Positions 34,754-43,648 are shown, counted from the first letter of the stretch. The stretch is DNA of 61,589 bases from Lachnospira sp. (GCA_015057605.1 SVDX01000015.1:1-61589), one strand, 5' to 3'. Numbers and translations are program-made. The notes: generated by a model not told the origin, from the letters alone.

Positions 34754-35143
34754 TTAGTTTAATGTAGCTAATACATCACCTGTATCAACACTTGAGTTTA
34801 CTGATACATCAACACTTGCAATTGTACCATCCTGTGGTGCAACGATATCGTTTTCCATTTTCATAGCTTCAAGAACGAATACTACATCACCTTTCTTAAC
34901 CGCTTGTCCAGCAGATACATTAACCTTTAAAATCTTACCAGGCATTGGTGATTCTACCTTTACTCCACCCTTAGCGCCTGATGCAACAGGTGCTGGTGCT
35001 GCCTTTGGAGCTGCTACTGGTGCTGCTTTTGGAGCCGCTACCGGAGCTGCTACTGGTGCTGCTACAGCCACACCGCTTGATGCGCCTTCTTCTACCACAA
35101 CATCATATGTGTTACCATTAACTGTAATTGTATATGTCTTCAT
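34754..35143 (-). CDS. Biotin carrier protein of the decarboxylase
   Basis: 129 residues: an N-terminal strand region (1-20), an Ala-Pro-rich flexible linker (about 26-54, repeats of [11 protein letters not shown]), and the biotinyl domain with EAMKMEN where K95 is the biotin attachment site, 35 residues from the end as usual. Closest to the 1.3S/gamma-type carrier of MmdC and transcarboxylase. RBS AGGAGG. The DNA of the linker consists of imperfect tandem repeats, a possible site of length variation. Confidence 0.95.
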   Translation of the reverse strand: MKTYTITVNGNTYDVVVEEGASSGVAVAAPVAAPVAAPKAAPVAAPKAAPAPVASGAKGGVKVESPMPGKILKVNVSAGQAVKKGDVVFVLEAMKMENDIVAPQDGTIASVDVSVNSSVDTGDVLATLN

Positions 35144-35155
35144 AAAATTTTCCTC

Positions 35156-35935
35156 CTACATAGCATTTTGCCATTTACTTTTATTTGCTTTTTTAATTGA
35201 TCTTACTACTAAACCGCTAGTGCTGCCACCCTTGCTGCTTTCATATGCAGTAATAGCTGCAGTAATAACTGCTACAAGTTCTAAATCATCTGATAATTCT
35301 TCCTTTTGAACTATCTGTGCTATTGTATTATCTATTGCAGTATCTGAAATTGTTGGTTCTGCATCCTTTTTCTTAAATGCATCTTCAATCTTACCAATAT
35401 ACTTAAACAATGAAATAATAAATATAATTATGATGAGTACAACAAATACCGTTCCCATACCTAAAAGTGTGTTAACACCGGCTTTTTGCATTTTTTCTTG
35501 TATTGTATAGTGAATGTTAAATGAAACCGATGGTTCTTCTTCACTAATAACACATACATAATCTGCAACCTTCTTTTCAAACTGAACCTTCATAGTTACA
35601 GTAACACTTTCATCAGTTGCTTTAGTATTATAATTAAGAATTTCCTTGTATTTGCCTGTCTCTTCGCAAGTAGTTGCCCAACTTTCTAAAGACTTAATAA
35701 GAAGCTCATAAACAGCCTTCTCATCTTCAGTTTTGAATTCAACTGTTTTATAATAAGCAGCTCTTGTTTCAGCTATTTCCTTTGTTGTACTTACTGTTTC
35801 ATTAAATACAGCAGTAATATTTGCTTTTAATGCTGCTTCATCATACTTAATTGCTTCCTTCTTTTCATTAGAACAACCAAACAGAGACATTACAAGGGCT
35901 AGTATGCACACTAATGTAAATAATCTTTTTTTCAT
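35156..35935 (-). CDS. OadG-like lipoprotein subunit
   Basis: 259 residues with a signal peptide ending in lipobox LFGC (Cys about residue 21), an extracytoplasmic domain of about 130 residues unlike known decarboxylase subunits, one membrane helix (about 158-180, GMGTVFVVLIIIIFIISLF) and a short cytoplasmic part ending in ITAAITAYESSKGG, the pattern of the OadG family that binds Zn/holds the complex together. It is therefore an OadG enlarged by an outer domain. Position between carrier and MmdA-like gene supports the role. Confidence 0.75.
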   Translation of the reverse strand: MKKRLFTLVCILALVMSLFGCSNEKKEAIKYDEAALKANITAVFNETVSTTKEIAETRAAYYKTVEFKTEDEKAVYELLIKSLESWATTCEETGKYKEILNYNTKATDESVTVTMKVQFEKKVADYVCVISEEEPSVSFNIHYTIQEKMQKAGVNTLLGMGTVFVVLIIIIFIISLFKYIGKIEDAFKKKDAEPTISDTAIDNTIAQIVQKEELSDDLELVAVITAAITAYESSKGGSTSGLVVRSIKKANKSKWQNAM

Positions 35936-35951
35936 GTTCTAGCCTCCATTA

Positions 35952-37403
35952 TTATATTGTACCGTGCTTTTTACTTGGACGGCTTTCTCTCTTTGTGAAT
36001 AACATTTCAAATGTTGCAATTAAGTACTTTCTTGTATCAGCTGGCTCAATAATGCTATCTACATAGCCTCTTTGTGCAGCTGAAACAGCACTTGATTGTA
36101 ATGCAGCGTATTCTGAAGCCTTAGCTGATAATTCTGCATTGAAATCATCAGATGCTGCTAATTCTGCGCTATACATAATCTTTGCTGCTGCATTAGCATC
36201 CATCATACCAACTAAAGCCTGTGGCCATGCAAATACCATATCTGCTCCTGTTGCCTTAGAGTTCATTGCAACGTATGCACTTCCAAATGCTTCTCCTGTG
36301 ATAACATTAATCTTTGGTACTGTTGCGTTAGCAAATGCATATGTCATCTTAGCTACTGCTTTAGCAATTCTCTTTTCTGCACAAACTGTTGCTTCAAATC
36401 CCTTAACATCAGTAAATGATACTACAGGAATATTAAATGCATCACAGAATTCGATAAATTCAGCTGTCTTTTCGCAAGCCTTAGGTGATAACACCTTATC
36501 AAACTTCTCAGAAACATTACCTTCTGCATCATATACTTCACTTCTGTTAGCCACAGCGCCAACTGTTGTGCCATTAAGCTTAATAAATCCTGTAACCATT
36601 GACTTTGCATACGAAGCTTTAACTTCAAAGAATACATTGTTATCAGAAATGTCTGCTAACATAACTGACGCATCCTTAGCCTCTGCTACAATATTGTCAC
36701 ATAATCTGTTTAAATCATCATTGCATACGTCATAAGACATATCATCTTCGTTATTAGCTGGAAGCATAGATATTAATTGTCTGATTTGACCAAGTACGTC
36801 TGCTTCACTGCCTACATAATCAACTAAACCACTTTCTTCGCTTTGGAACTTTGCAGAAGCTGAGTTTAATTTTGATTCATAATTACCATCTAATGCATTA
36901 GGACTGTTAACAAATAACTTTGCGTCCTTTTCTTCCATAAATGTAAAATCAGTAAGTGCTGGGAACATAGCTAAACCACCACCACATGTACCAAATATAG
37001 CTGTGATTTGTGGAATAACACCTGAAGCCATAACCTGATTCTTATAAATTTCACCAAAAGCATTAAGAGCATCTGTTGCTTCCTGTAATCTTAAACCAGC
37101 ACAGTCTAAAAGACCGATTACAGGTGCTCCCATCTTCATAGCTAAATCATAAATGTTAGCAATCTTCTTAGCGTGCATCTCGCCAATTGTACCATTAAGT
37201 ACACTTGCGTCCTGGCTATACACATACACAAGACTGCCATCAATAACTCCATATCCTGTAATTACACCATCGGCAGGAGTTTCTTTGTCTAGCATGTTAA
37301 AATCAGTGGTTCTTGCCTTAACTAAGGCGCCAATTTCAACAAAGCTATTCTCATCAAGTAACATATTAATTCTGTTGCTTGCAGAATTTGTTGTATTGCT
37401 CAT
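35952..37403 (-). CDS. MmdA-type biotin carboxyltransferase (acyl-CoA decarboxylase alpha)
   Basis: Crotonase-fold carboxyltransferase that transfers CO2 from an acyl-CoA (methylmalonyl-CoA or relative) to biotin. ATG at 37403 with GGAGG eight bases upstream gives 483 residues; the longer frame to 37469 runs into the promoter. Motifs include FGTCGGGLAMFPALTDFTFM (oxyanion pocket) and GEAFGSAYVAMNSK. Substrate (methylmalonyl-, glutaconyl- or other CoA) is not decided by what I can see. First gene of the operon; a consensus promoter lies immediately upstream. Confidence 0.88.
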   Translation of the reverse strand: MSNTTNSASNRINMLLDENSFVEIGALVKARTTDFNMLDKETPADGVITGYGVIDGSLVYVYSQDASVLNGTIGEMHAKKIANIYDLAMKMGAPVIGLLDCAGLRLQEATDALNAFGEIYKNQVMASGVIPQITAIFGTCGGGLAMFPALTDFTFMEEKDAKLFVNSPNALDGNYESKLNSASAKFQSEESGLVDYVGSEADVLGQIRQLISMLPANNEDDMSYDVCNDDLNRLCDNIVAEAKDASVMLADISDNNVFFEVKASYAKSMVTGFIKLNGTTVGAVANRSEVYDAEGNVSEKFDKVLSPKACEKTAEFIEFCDAFNIPVVSFTDVKGFEATVCAEKRIAKAVAKMTYAFANATVPKINVITGEAFGSAYVAMNSKATGADMVFAWPQALVGMMDANAAAKIMYSAELAASDDFNAELSAKASEYAALQSSAVSAAQRGYVDSIIEPADTRKYLIATFEMLFTKRESRPSKKHGTI

Positions 37404-37450
37404 TATGTCAACCTCCGTATATATTTTTTTCATAAAATCTGCCAATAGTA

Positions 37451-37479
37451 ATTGTATAACGAAATGCAATAAATATCAA
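37451..37479 (-). promoter_or_regulatory. Promoter of the decarboxylase operon
   Basis: Minus-strand TTGATA (37474-37479), 17-base spacer, TACAAT (37451-37456), about 48 bases before the MmdA-like ATG and directly after the dacF stop codon. Confidence 0.75.
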
Positions 37480-37489
37480 GTAAAAAACA

Positions 37490-38698
37490 TTAAAAGAACA
37501 TTGCTTTTTTCACTTGCTTAAGGCACCACAAATAATCAATTTTTTCTATATCATTTTCAATCACTATCATATCCATATCCATTACTTTTTCATTTATGCA
37601 ATACTTAACGCAACCTACGATAGTTCCTTTACTTACAGGTGCTGTAAGGCTATCAACAAGCTCATACCTCACCTCAATTTTTTCACCCTGTTTTAGCATA
37701 GTTAAGCTTCTCTCTTCATCTGACAAAATTGATATATTTGCATAAATTTCTTTACCAAGTTCTTTACTTTTAGCATTCTTAACAGGTATTGGTGCAAAAT
37801 GCTTCATATCCAGTTGAATTTCATTAAAATCAAATGCATTATAATTATTTACACCGTAAGCCATAAGTTTTTTTGTATCACTCCATTTATATGTTTTGTG
37901 AGGTGGCCACCCCGTAGCCAAAACCACCGCTATATATGTATTGCCATCATTTTTTAGTGCTCCGACATAACAATAACCAGCAGCATTAGTAAAACCAGTT
38001 TTTCCACTAAGTGCACCATCTGCCATATCTAAATACGCATTTTTGTTAGATACGCTAAAATGTCTTTTCCCATTAACCTCAGCAAAAGAATGCGAACGCT
38101 TTCTTGTTATTTCAAGAAATTCTTCTGTTTTTTCTGACTGTGTTAAACAATATCTCATAATCTTTGCCATATCTATTGCACTTGCGCTATGACTGCCACC
38201 TTCGTCCTTAAAATCAAGCCCATTAGGTGTAATAAAATGTGCATTTAAACACCCAATTTGTAATGCTTTTTCATTCATTAATTTTGCAAATCCTTCAACA
38301 CTTCCTGCAATATGCTCTGCTATTGCAACTGCTGAATCATTGTGCGATTCAAGCATCAAAGAATACAATAAATCCTTTAACTTATACTGTTCACCACTTA
38401 CTATATTTAGCTGTACATCAGGCATCTTTGCTGCATTTTGGGATACTGTAACTATATCCTCCATATTTCCGTTTTCAAGAGCTATTATGCAGGTAAGAAG
38501 TTTTGTAGTGCTTGCAATCGGAACTGCCACATCTCCATCCTTAGAATAAAGCACTCTTCCGCTGTTTGCATCCATTAAACAAGCATACTTTGCATATAAC
38601 TGTAATTCTTTTTCATTTGCGTTACATTTTGAAATAAAAAATGCATTAACCATTATCGTTACAATAACAGTTAATGCAATTATTTTTGTAAATTTCAT
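37490..38698 (-). CDS. dacF: D-alanyl-D-alanine carboxypeptidase (DacF/PBP5 type)
   Basis: Trims the terminal D-Ala of peptidoglycan stem peptides at the cell surface. ATG at 38698 gives 402 residues (GTG at 38710 is an alternative). Signal peptide about 1-27; active-site motifs STTK (S63-K66), SHN (SxN) and SGKTG (KTG); C-terminal beta domain of PBP5. Family members such as DacF act on spore cortex, but the vegetative DacA role is equally possible. Monocistronic by its promoter; no terminator seen between it and the decarboxylase operon. Confidence 0.93.
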   Translation of the reverse strand: MKFTKIIALTVIVTIMVNAFFISKCNANEKELQLYAKYACLMDANSGRVLYSKDGDVAVPIASTTKLLTCIIALENGNMEDIVTVSQNAAKMPDVQLNIVSGEQYKLKDLLYSLMLESHNDSAVAIAEHIAGSVEGFAKLMNEKALQIGCLNAHFITPNGLDFKDEGGSHSASAIDMAKIMRYCLTQSEKTEEFLEITRKRSHSFAEVNGKRHFSVSNKNAYLDMADGALSGKTGFTNAAGYCYVGALKNDGNTYIAVVLATGWPPHKTYKWSDTKKLMAYGVNNYNAFDFNEIQLDMKHFAPIPVKNAKSKELGKEIYANISILSDEERSLTMLKQGEKIEVRYELVDSLTAPVSKGTIVGCVKYCINEKVMDMDMIVIENDIEKIDYLWCLKQVKKAMFF

Positions 38699-38719
38699 AT
38701 CATTACGCACCTTCTTGTT

Positions 38720-38747
38720 TTTATATATATCTATGATGCGTATTCAA
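38720..38747 (-). promoter_or_regulatory. Candidate promoter of dacF
   Basis: Minus-strand TTGAAT (38742-38747), 16-base spacer, TATAAA (38720-38725) in the 40-base gap after the HAD gene. Confidence 0.55.
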
Positions 38748-38750
38748 ATA

Positions 38751-39554
38751 CTATACAAACTTTTCTACAACTTTTGCAATGCCATCCTCGTCATTTGATG
38801 CTGTAATGTAATCTGCAACTTTCTTTATATCCTCGCAGCCATTTGCCATCGCTACTCCAAGGCCTGCATATTTCACCATTGAAACATCATTGTAGCCGTC
38901 TCCACATGCAATAAGTTCTTCTCTTTTAATATCAATTTTCTCTAAAAGTCTCTTTAATGATTCCGCTTTATCAACACCCTTTGGTACTACCTCAATAAAG
39001 AATGGTGATGAACGGTATACTTCAACTCTGTCAGAGAATTTTTCATTCATATCTTTAGTTAGTTCTGCCATATACCAAGGCTCGCCAACTACTAAAATCT
39101 TGTTGATTTTATAATCTATATATGAGATTAAATCGTCAACCTTTTTAATATCCATATTGTTGATTTGAGCTTCAATTTTAACATATTCATCCTCCGGATT
39201 TTCTGTTATTACAAGCTCATTATCATAGCTTAATGCAGCTGCATTATGCTCTCTTGCATATTCGCATATAGGCTTAATCATTTCATCCGGGAAATAATTC
39301 GCATACATTACTTCTTTGGTTTTGCAATCAAGTACAAAGCTTCCATTTAGTGATAAAATATATCCACCATATTCAGCCAATTTTAACTCATCCGCTAAAG
39401 GCTGAATTCCTTTTACAGGTCTTCCAGAAGCTAACACAAGCTTTATGCCCTTTTCCTGCGCCTCTATTAATGAAGTCTTTGTTGCCTTAGTTAATTCCTT
39501 ATTAGAGTTAACCAAGGTTCCATCCAAATCCAATGCGATAATTTTGTATGCCAT
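38751..39554 (-). CDS. Cof-type HAD-IIB phosphatase
   Basis: 267-residue haloacid dehalogenase-fold phosphatase: motif I DLDGTLVN (residues 8-15), motif II LASGR, Lys of motif III before AESLKRLLE (VDKAESLKRL), and motif IV ACGDGYNDVSMVKYAGLGVAMANG. Such enzymes hydrolyse sugar phosphates, flavin mononucleotide or pyridoxal phosphate; the substrate is open. ATG overlaps the stop of the ABC permease gene (TAATG), so all three are likely one unit. Confidence 0.92.
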   Translation of the reverse strand: MAYKIIALDLDGTLVNSNKELTKATKTSLIEAQEKGIKLVLASGRPVKGIQPLADELKLAEYGGYILSLNGSFVLDCKTKEVMYANYFPDEMIKPICEYAREHNAAALSYDNELVITENPEDEYVKIEAQINNMDIKKVDDLISYIDYKINKILVVGEPWYMAELTKDMNEKFSDRVEVYRSSPFFIEVVPKGVDKAESLKRLLEKIDIKREELIACGDGYNDVSMVKYAGLGVAMANGCEDIKKVADYITASNDEDGIAKVVEKFV

Positions 39555-40489
39555 TATTTAATATCTCTCTTTCTAAATGCCTGTAAACCTATAAGTGTAA
39601 ATATTACAAAATACACAACACCAACTATCATATTTCTTGTAAACACATCCATCTTAAAGTTTACTGGTGTCGATGAATTCATAAATGCATTGATTATCCA
39701 TAAGCTTGATGGAACAACCTTTGTTTCTTCAATTTCAAGTACATTTAATATGTAATCATAAAGTGCATCTGCTAATGCAAATATTATACTTGAAAACTGG
39801 AATATAGCTATATTAAGTGCAATAGCAGCTCCAAGTGAACGGAATATTACCGAAATTGCCATAAACATTGAAGTAATAGCAAGATTTAAAACAAACTGTA
39901 CAAGAATTAATAATGTAACAGTTTTTGCAGCTATAGCTCCGCTTTCAGGATAGAAGCCCCAAATCGCACTACCTCCTGCAAGTCCAATAAGCATCGGTAT
40001 TAACATCATAATTGTTGCCGCTAAACTTACAACTAAAAGCTTTGCAAAATATATCTTTGTTCTTCCCTTACCGCTTGCTACCATAATTTTCATAGTTCCT
40101 GATGAAAATTCTGCCGCTGTAAATAATGCAACAAATATAGCAATCAATATATGTACTGAAGATTGGTATGCAGAACAAATAAATAAATTCTGTCCATCTG
40201 TTTGAATCAATTCAACGCTTAGCATCATTTTAGCATCAGCTATTTCAGCCTCTACTGTCATTTCCGCTTCTTCACGGCTCATGCCACTATCAACATATTC
40301 CTGAATCATCTCCGGTTTTTGAGCTTCGAACTCCGCAGTCATCTCTTCTTCGGCCATCTTTAACACTGCACCAAGTGCTGCAAATGTACCAATTACAAAT
40401 ATCATTAAGCCTACGGCAATAATTGAACAAACAACAAAGGATTTGCTTTTTCTCCATTTAAATAATTCCATCTTTAACAAACTCTTCAT
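39554..40489 (-). CDS. ABC transporter permease (ABC-2 type)
   Basis: 311 residues: one N-terminal helix (about 17-40), a long soluble loop rich in Met and Glu (about 45-105, MTAEFEAQKPEMIQEY region), then five further helices and a short basic end. Start and stop overlap neighbours with TAATG junctions. Topology fits exporters of the bacitracin/bacteriocin-immunity class, but the substrate is unknown. Confidence 0.85.
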   Translation of the reverse strand: MKSLLKMELFKWRKSKSFVVCSIIAVGLMIFVIGTFAALGAVLKMAEEEMTAEFEAQKPEMIQEYVDSGMSREEAEMTVEAEIADAKMMLSVELIQTDGQNLFICSAYQSSVHILIAIFVALFTAAEFSSGTMKIMVASGKGRTKIYFAKLLVVSLAATIMMLIPMLIGLAGGSAIWGFYPESGAIAAKTVTLLILVQFVLNLAITSMFMAISVIFRSLGAAIALNIAIFQFSSIIFALADALYDYILNVLEIEETKVVPSSLWIINAFMNSSTPVNFKMDVFTRNMIVGVVYFVIFTLIGLQAFRKRDIK

Positions 40490-41391
40490 TATCTTGCACC
40501 TCCCATAGTCTCAATAAAATATGTTTCAAGGTCTTTTCCTGCAAATGATACCTTGCTTACTACAACATCATTTTTACACAATGTCACATTAATTTCACCA
40601 ATTCTTTGTAAATCAGTAAAAATCGCAATTGTATTATCATTAACTTCAAATTCCTTTATATTTAGGTTGTTTTCAAGAATTGCTTTTGCCTTATCAACAT
40701 CATCAACCTCAACTTCTATATGTTGCTTACATTTTTCTTCTAATTCTTCAGCCATAAATTCTTCTACTAAAGAACCTTTTCTGATAATTCCATATTTTGT
40801 AGCAACCTTTGAAAGTTCACCTAAGATATGACTTGACACCATTACTGTCATATTATTTTCTTTATTAAGCTTTAGAATAAGGTCACGCACCTCTATAATA
40901 CCAGTTGGATCAAGACCGTTAATTGGCTCGTCCAATATTAAAAATTCCGGTTTGTTAAGAACTGCTATCGCAATACTCAATCTTTGCTTCATACCAAGTG
41001 AAAAATTCTTAACCTTTTTCTTTCCAGTATCAGAAAGACCAACTAACTTTAAGGTTTCATCAACCACCTTAGGATCTTCTATACCCATTAAAAGTCTAAA
41101 GGCTTCAAGATTCTGCTTTGCTGTCATATTTGGATAAAGTGCCGGATTCTCAATAACACATCCTGTTCTTTGACGTCCTTTATCCAAATTATTGCTTTCG
41201 AACAATTCAATGCTTCCTTTGCTGGCTTTAGCAAGTCCAACTACCATTCTCATAAGTGTTGTCTTACCAGCTCCATTTTCACCAATAAAGCCGTAAATGT
41301 CGCCTTTTCTAATAGTCATATTAACGGCATCTACTACATTCTTACCTGAATACGTTTTAGTAATATTTTCTGTTTTTAAAATGTATTCCAT
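40489..41391 (-). CDS. ABC transporter ATP-binding protein
   Basis: 300 residues with Walker A GENGAGKTTL, the Q-loop, signature FSLGMKQRLSIA, Walker B FLILDEPINGLD and the H-loop SSHILGEL. C-terminal 80 residues form the extension common in lantibiotic-immunity and drug-export ATPases. Works with the permease downstream; first gene of the three-gene unit, preceded by the 41423-41450 palindrome. Confidence 0.94.
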   Translation of the reverse strand: MEYILKTENITKTYSGKNVVDAVNMTIRKGDIYGFIGENGAGKTTLMRMVVGLAKASKGSIELFESNNLDKGRQRTGCVIENPALYPNMTAKQNLEAFRLLMGIEDPKVVDETLKLVGLSDTGKKKVKNFSLGMKQRLSIAIAVLNKPEFLILDEPINGLDPTGIIEVRDLILKLNKENNMTVMVSSHILGELSKVATKYGIIRKGSLVEEFMAEELEEKCKQHIEVEVDDVDKAKAILENNLNIKEFEVNDNTIAIFTDLQRIGEINVTLCKNDVVVSKVSFAGKDLETYFIETMGGAR

Positions 41392-41422
41392 TATTTCCCT
41401 CCTATTGTTAATTTATTGTAAA

Positions 41423-41450
41423 ATGTCACACATCTCAAAATGTGTGACAT
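41423..41450. repeat. Perfect palindrome between rpoZ and the ABC operon
   Basis: ATGTCACACAT and ATGTGTGACAT form an 11-bp inverted repeat around CTCAAA. It lies 13 bases after the rpoZ stop and about 32 bases before the ABC ATPase start. Downstream on the minus strand only four T follow (TTTTACAAT), so it could be the rpoZ terminator with a weak tail or an operator for the ABC unit. Confidence 0.75.
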
Positions 41451-41463
41451 GATTTACCAATTA

Positions 41464-41715
41464 TTATTCTTCACTTTCTTCTTCGTCGCTTACAATCTTA
41501 ATCTTTGATTGATGTAATTCTTCTACTGCGATTGACAAAGGCTTTCTCTTATCTTTTTCTTCTGGTGCAAGTTCTTTATCTCTATCGATAATCTGTCTTG
41601 CTCTCTTAGATGTAGCCATTACGATCGAATATCTGCTTTGTACTACTGGATGTTCTCCTGCTTCTACCTCACTGTTAACTACTGCCATTAAATCTGAATA
41701 TGATGGGTGTAACAT
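41464..41715 (-). CDS. rpoZ: RNA polymerase omega subunit
   Basis: 83 residues starting MLHPSYSDLMAV with the conserved SRYSIVMATSKRARQI block that contacts beta'. The acidic tail EEESEE-type end is ordinary. RBS GGAGG. Encoded directly after gmk as in most Firmicutes. Confidence 0.94.
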   Translation of the reverse strand: MLHPSYSDLMAVVNSEVEAGEHPVVQSRYSIVMATSKRARQIIDRDKELAPEEKDKRKPLSIAVEELHQSKIKIVSDEEESEE

Positions 41716-41729
41716 ATTTGTTTTCCTCC

Positions 41730-42347
41730 TTAAATATCTTTAAGATTTTCTTTAATATCTTCAATTATATCCAACTTATTGTTAGATTTGTTGCTTTCTG
41801 CAATGATTACTGAATTAATATCAAAAACACATTTATCAATGGTATCATTGATTATGATATAATCGTAATTCTCAACTCCTGCCGCTTCTTCCTCAGCACG
41901 TCTTAGTCTTGCCATAATAGTATCAAGGTCTTCTGTTCCTCTGTTAACAAGTCTGTTTTTAAGCTCTGTTGCAGACGGAGGTGTTATAAACACTAAAACT
42001 GCATCCTTAAATTGCTTTTTAATGTTAAGTGCTCCCTGTATCTCTATCTCAAGAATTACATTCTTACCTTCACTTAACTGTTTGTCAACGTACTCCTTAG
42101 GTGTTCCGTAGTAATTACCTACATACTGTGCATACTCGACAAGCTCATTGTTATCAATCATACTCTTAAATTCATCAACCGTTTTAAAGAAATATTCTCT
42201 TCCATGCTCTTCGCCAGCTCTTGGTTTTCTTGTTGTAGCCGATATTGAAAGAACATAATTAGGATATTCACTTAAAAGTCTTTTGATAACTGTTCCCTTG
42301 CCTGCACCGGAAAAACCTGATATAACTATCAATTTTCCACTATTCAT
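41730..42347 (-). CDS. gmk: Guanylate kinase
   Basis: Phosphorylates GMP to GDP. ATG at 42347 sits in the remA stop (ATGAATAG) with AAGGTG before it, giving 205 residues: P-loop SGFSGAGKGT, SATTRKPRAGEEHGREYFF (GMP site), VILEIEIQGA and the lid VNRGTEDLDTI. Normal family length; upstream ATG at 42368 is inside remA and less likely. Confidence 0.97.
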   Translation of the reverse strand: MNSGKLIVISGFSGAGKGTVIKRLLSEYPNYVLSISATTRKPRAGEEHGREYFFKTVDEFKSMIDNNELVEYAQYVGNYYGTPKEYVDKQLSEGKNVILEIEIQGALNIKKQFKDAVLVFITPPSATELKNRLVNRGTEDLDTIMARLRRAEEEAAGVENYDYIIINDTIDKCVFDINSVIIAESNKSNNKLDIIEDIKENLKDI

Positions 42348-42615
42348 CGCATTCACCTTTCGTTTCAAGACTTAGTTCTTTACTGTGGCATCTGGAAGCA
42401 ATTGTCTCTGGTTGTAGTGCTGACAACACAACATACGAGCTGTCTGTCATTATAACTGAACGAGTTCTTCTTCCTTGTGTGGCATCAACCGCTATCCCTT
42501 TTTCCTTTGCCTGCATAACTATTCGCTTAGCAGGTGCCGAATCTGGTGCAATTATTGCGACAATCTTGTCCGAATTAATCATATTTCCATAGCCAATGTT
42601 AATTAATTTAGTCAA
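42340..42615 (-). CDS. remA: RemA-like regulator (DUF370)
   Basis: 91 residues matching the DUF370/RemA family: INIGYGNMINSDKIVAII and the conserved GRRTRSVIM plus VVLSALQPETI stretches. RemA in Bacillus is a DNA-binding activator of biofilm matrix and osmoprotection genes. Start is TTG with GAGG seven bases upstream. The yicC-remA-gmk-rpoZ order is the ancestral Firmicutes one. Confidence 0.92.
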   Translation of the reverse strand: MTKLINIGYGNMINSDKIVAIIAPDSAPAKRIVMQAKEKGIAVDATQGRRTRSVIMTDSSYVVLSALQPETIASRCHSKELSLETKGECDE

Positions 42616-42662
42616 TTTTCAACCTCACTATTATACTTTATGTATTAAAATAAATCAAGCAT

Positions 42663-43541
42663 TTATTCAATATTCTGAATCTGTTCTCTAACCTTCTCGA
42701 TATCTGTCTTTAACTCTATTGCTCTGTTAGCAATTTCAACATCATTAATCTTAGATAAAATGGTATTTGCCTCTCTATTCATCTCCTGTGCAATAAAGTC
42801 AAGCTTACGTCCGACGCTTCCACCTTCTATCAAAGTTGCCTTTGTATTAGCAATATGGCTTTTTAATCTTACTATCTCTTCATCTACACAAATCTTATCG
42901 GCAAATAAAGTAACCTCTGTTGCAATTCTTGCATTATCAATAACCTTATCCGCTAAAAGTTCTTTTACCTTATTCTCTAAGCGTTCTCTGTATTCTGTAA
43001 TAATTTGTGGGCCTCTTTCTTCAATAAATGAAACATTAGTAAGCATATTGTCAAGCTTTTCAACAAGGTCATTCTTAAGATTTTCACCCTCTGTAATTCT
43101 TGTATCTACAAATTGTTCGCACGCGCCTTCAATGGCCTTTGATAATGCTTCCCAAAGCTCTGTATCATCTAAAGTTGCCTCTTCTGCAACGATAACCTCA
43201 GGCATCTTTGCAATAGTATATGATTTCATATCATTTACTAAATCAAATTGCTCTGAAATCTGCTTCAAAATCTCAACATATTCCTTTGCAAGTTCTGGAT
43301 TATACTTAAGATTTAATTTATTTTCATTGAAATCCTCATATGTAATAAAAATGTCCACCTTACCTCTTTGAACATATTTTTTAAGAAGATTTCTAATGCC
43401 TGCATCAAAGAAGTTAAGCTTCTTTGGCATCTTAATTCCCACCTCTAAATATCTGTGGTTAACAGACTTCATCTCTACTGTAATCTTATACTTTTCATCA
43501 GCAATTTCGCATCTGCCAAAACCTGTCATGCTCTTTATCAT
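42663..43541 (-). CDS. YicC/YloC family endoribonuclease
   Basis: 292 residues from ATG 43541 (GGAGA site), beginning MIKSMTGFGRCEI, the family signature. Conserved VEMKSVNHRYLEV (ribosome/RNA contact region) and C-terminal KLDFIAQEMNREANTI with the Glu residues linked to ribonuclease activity are visible. YicC of Escherichia cleaves small RNA RyhB; YloC of Bacillus is a related nuclease. First gene of the yicC-remA-gmk-rpoZ unit. Confidence 0.92.
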   Translation of the reverse strand: MIKSMTGFGRCEIADEKYKITVEMKSVNHRYLEVGIKMPKKLNFFDAGIRNLLKKYVQRGKVDIFITYEDFNENKLNLKYNPELAKEYVEILKQISEQFDLVNDMKSYTIAKMPEVIVAEEATLDDTELWEALSKAIEGACEQFVDTRITEGENLKNDLVEKLDNMLTNVSFIEERGPQIITEYRERLENKVKELLADKVIDNARIATEVTLFADKICVDEEIVRLKSHIANTKATLIEGGSVGRKLDFIAQEMNREANTILSKINDVEIANRAIELKTDIEKVREQIQNIE

Positions 43542-43577
43542 AAATGTATCTCCATTCAAATTTTAATATACTTTTTA

Positions 43578-43606
43578 ATTATACTAACATATACTGGATT
43601 TTTCAA
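43578..43606 (-). promoter_or_regulatory. Promoter of yicC operon
   Basis: Minus-strand TTGAAA (43601-43606), exactly 17 bases, TATAAT (43578-43583), 37 bases before the yicC start. It overlaps the divergent rqcH promoter region. Confidence 0.85.
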
Positions 43607-43615
43607 GAAAAATGA

Positions 43616-43624
43616 TGTTATAAT
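43616..43624 (+). promoter_or_regulatory. Extended -10 promoter of rqcH
   Basis: TGTTATAAT: a consensus -10 hexamer (43619-43624) with the TGn extension, 25 bases before the rqcH ATG. No good -35 hexamer is seen, which the TG extension can make up for. Confidence 0.65.
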
Positions 43625-43648
43625 ATAAAAAAAATCAAGGAGCATCTT

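Noticed and set aside
36139-36735. Plus-strand open frame of 198 codons
   Set aside because: Antisense to the MmdA-like gene; no ribosome site, no domain.
42760-43371. Plus-strand open frame of 203 codons
   Set aside because: Antisense to yicC; Ser/Phe-rich shadow.
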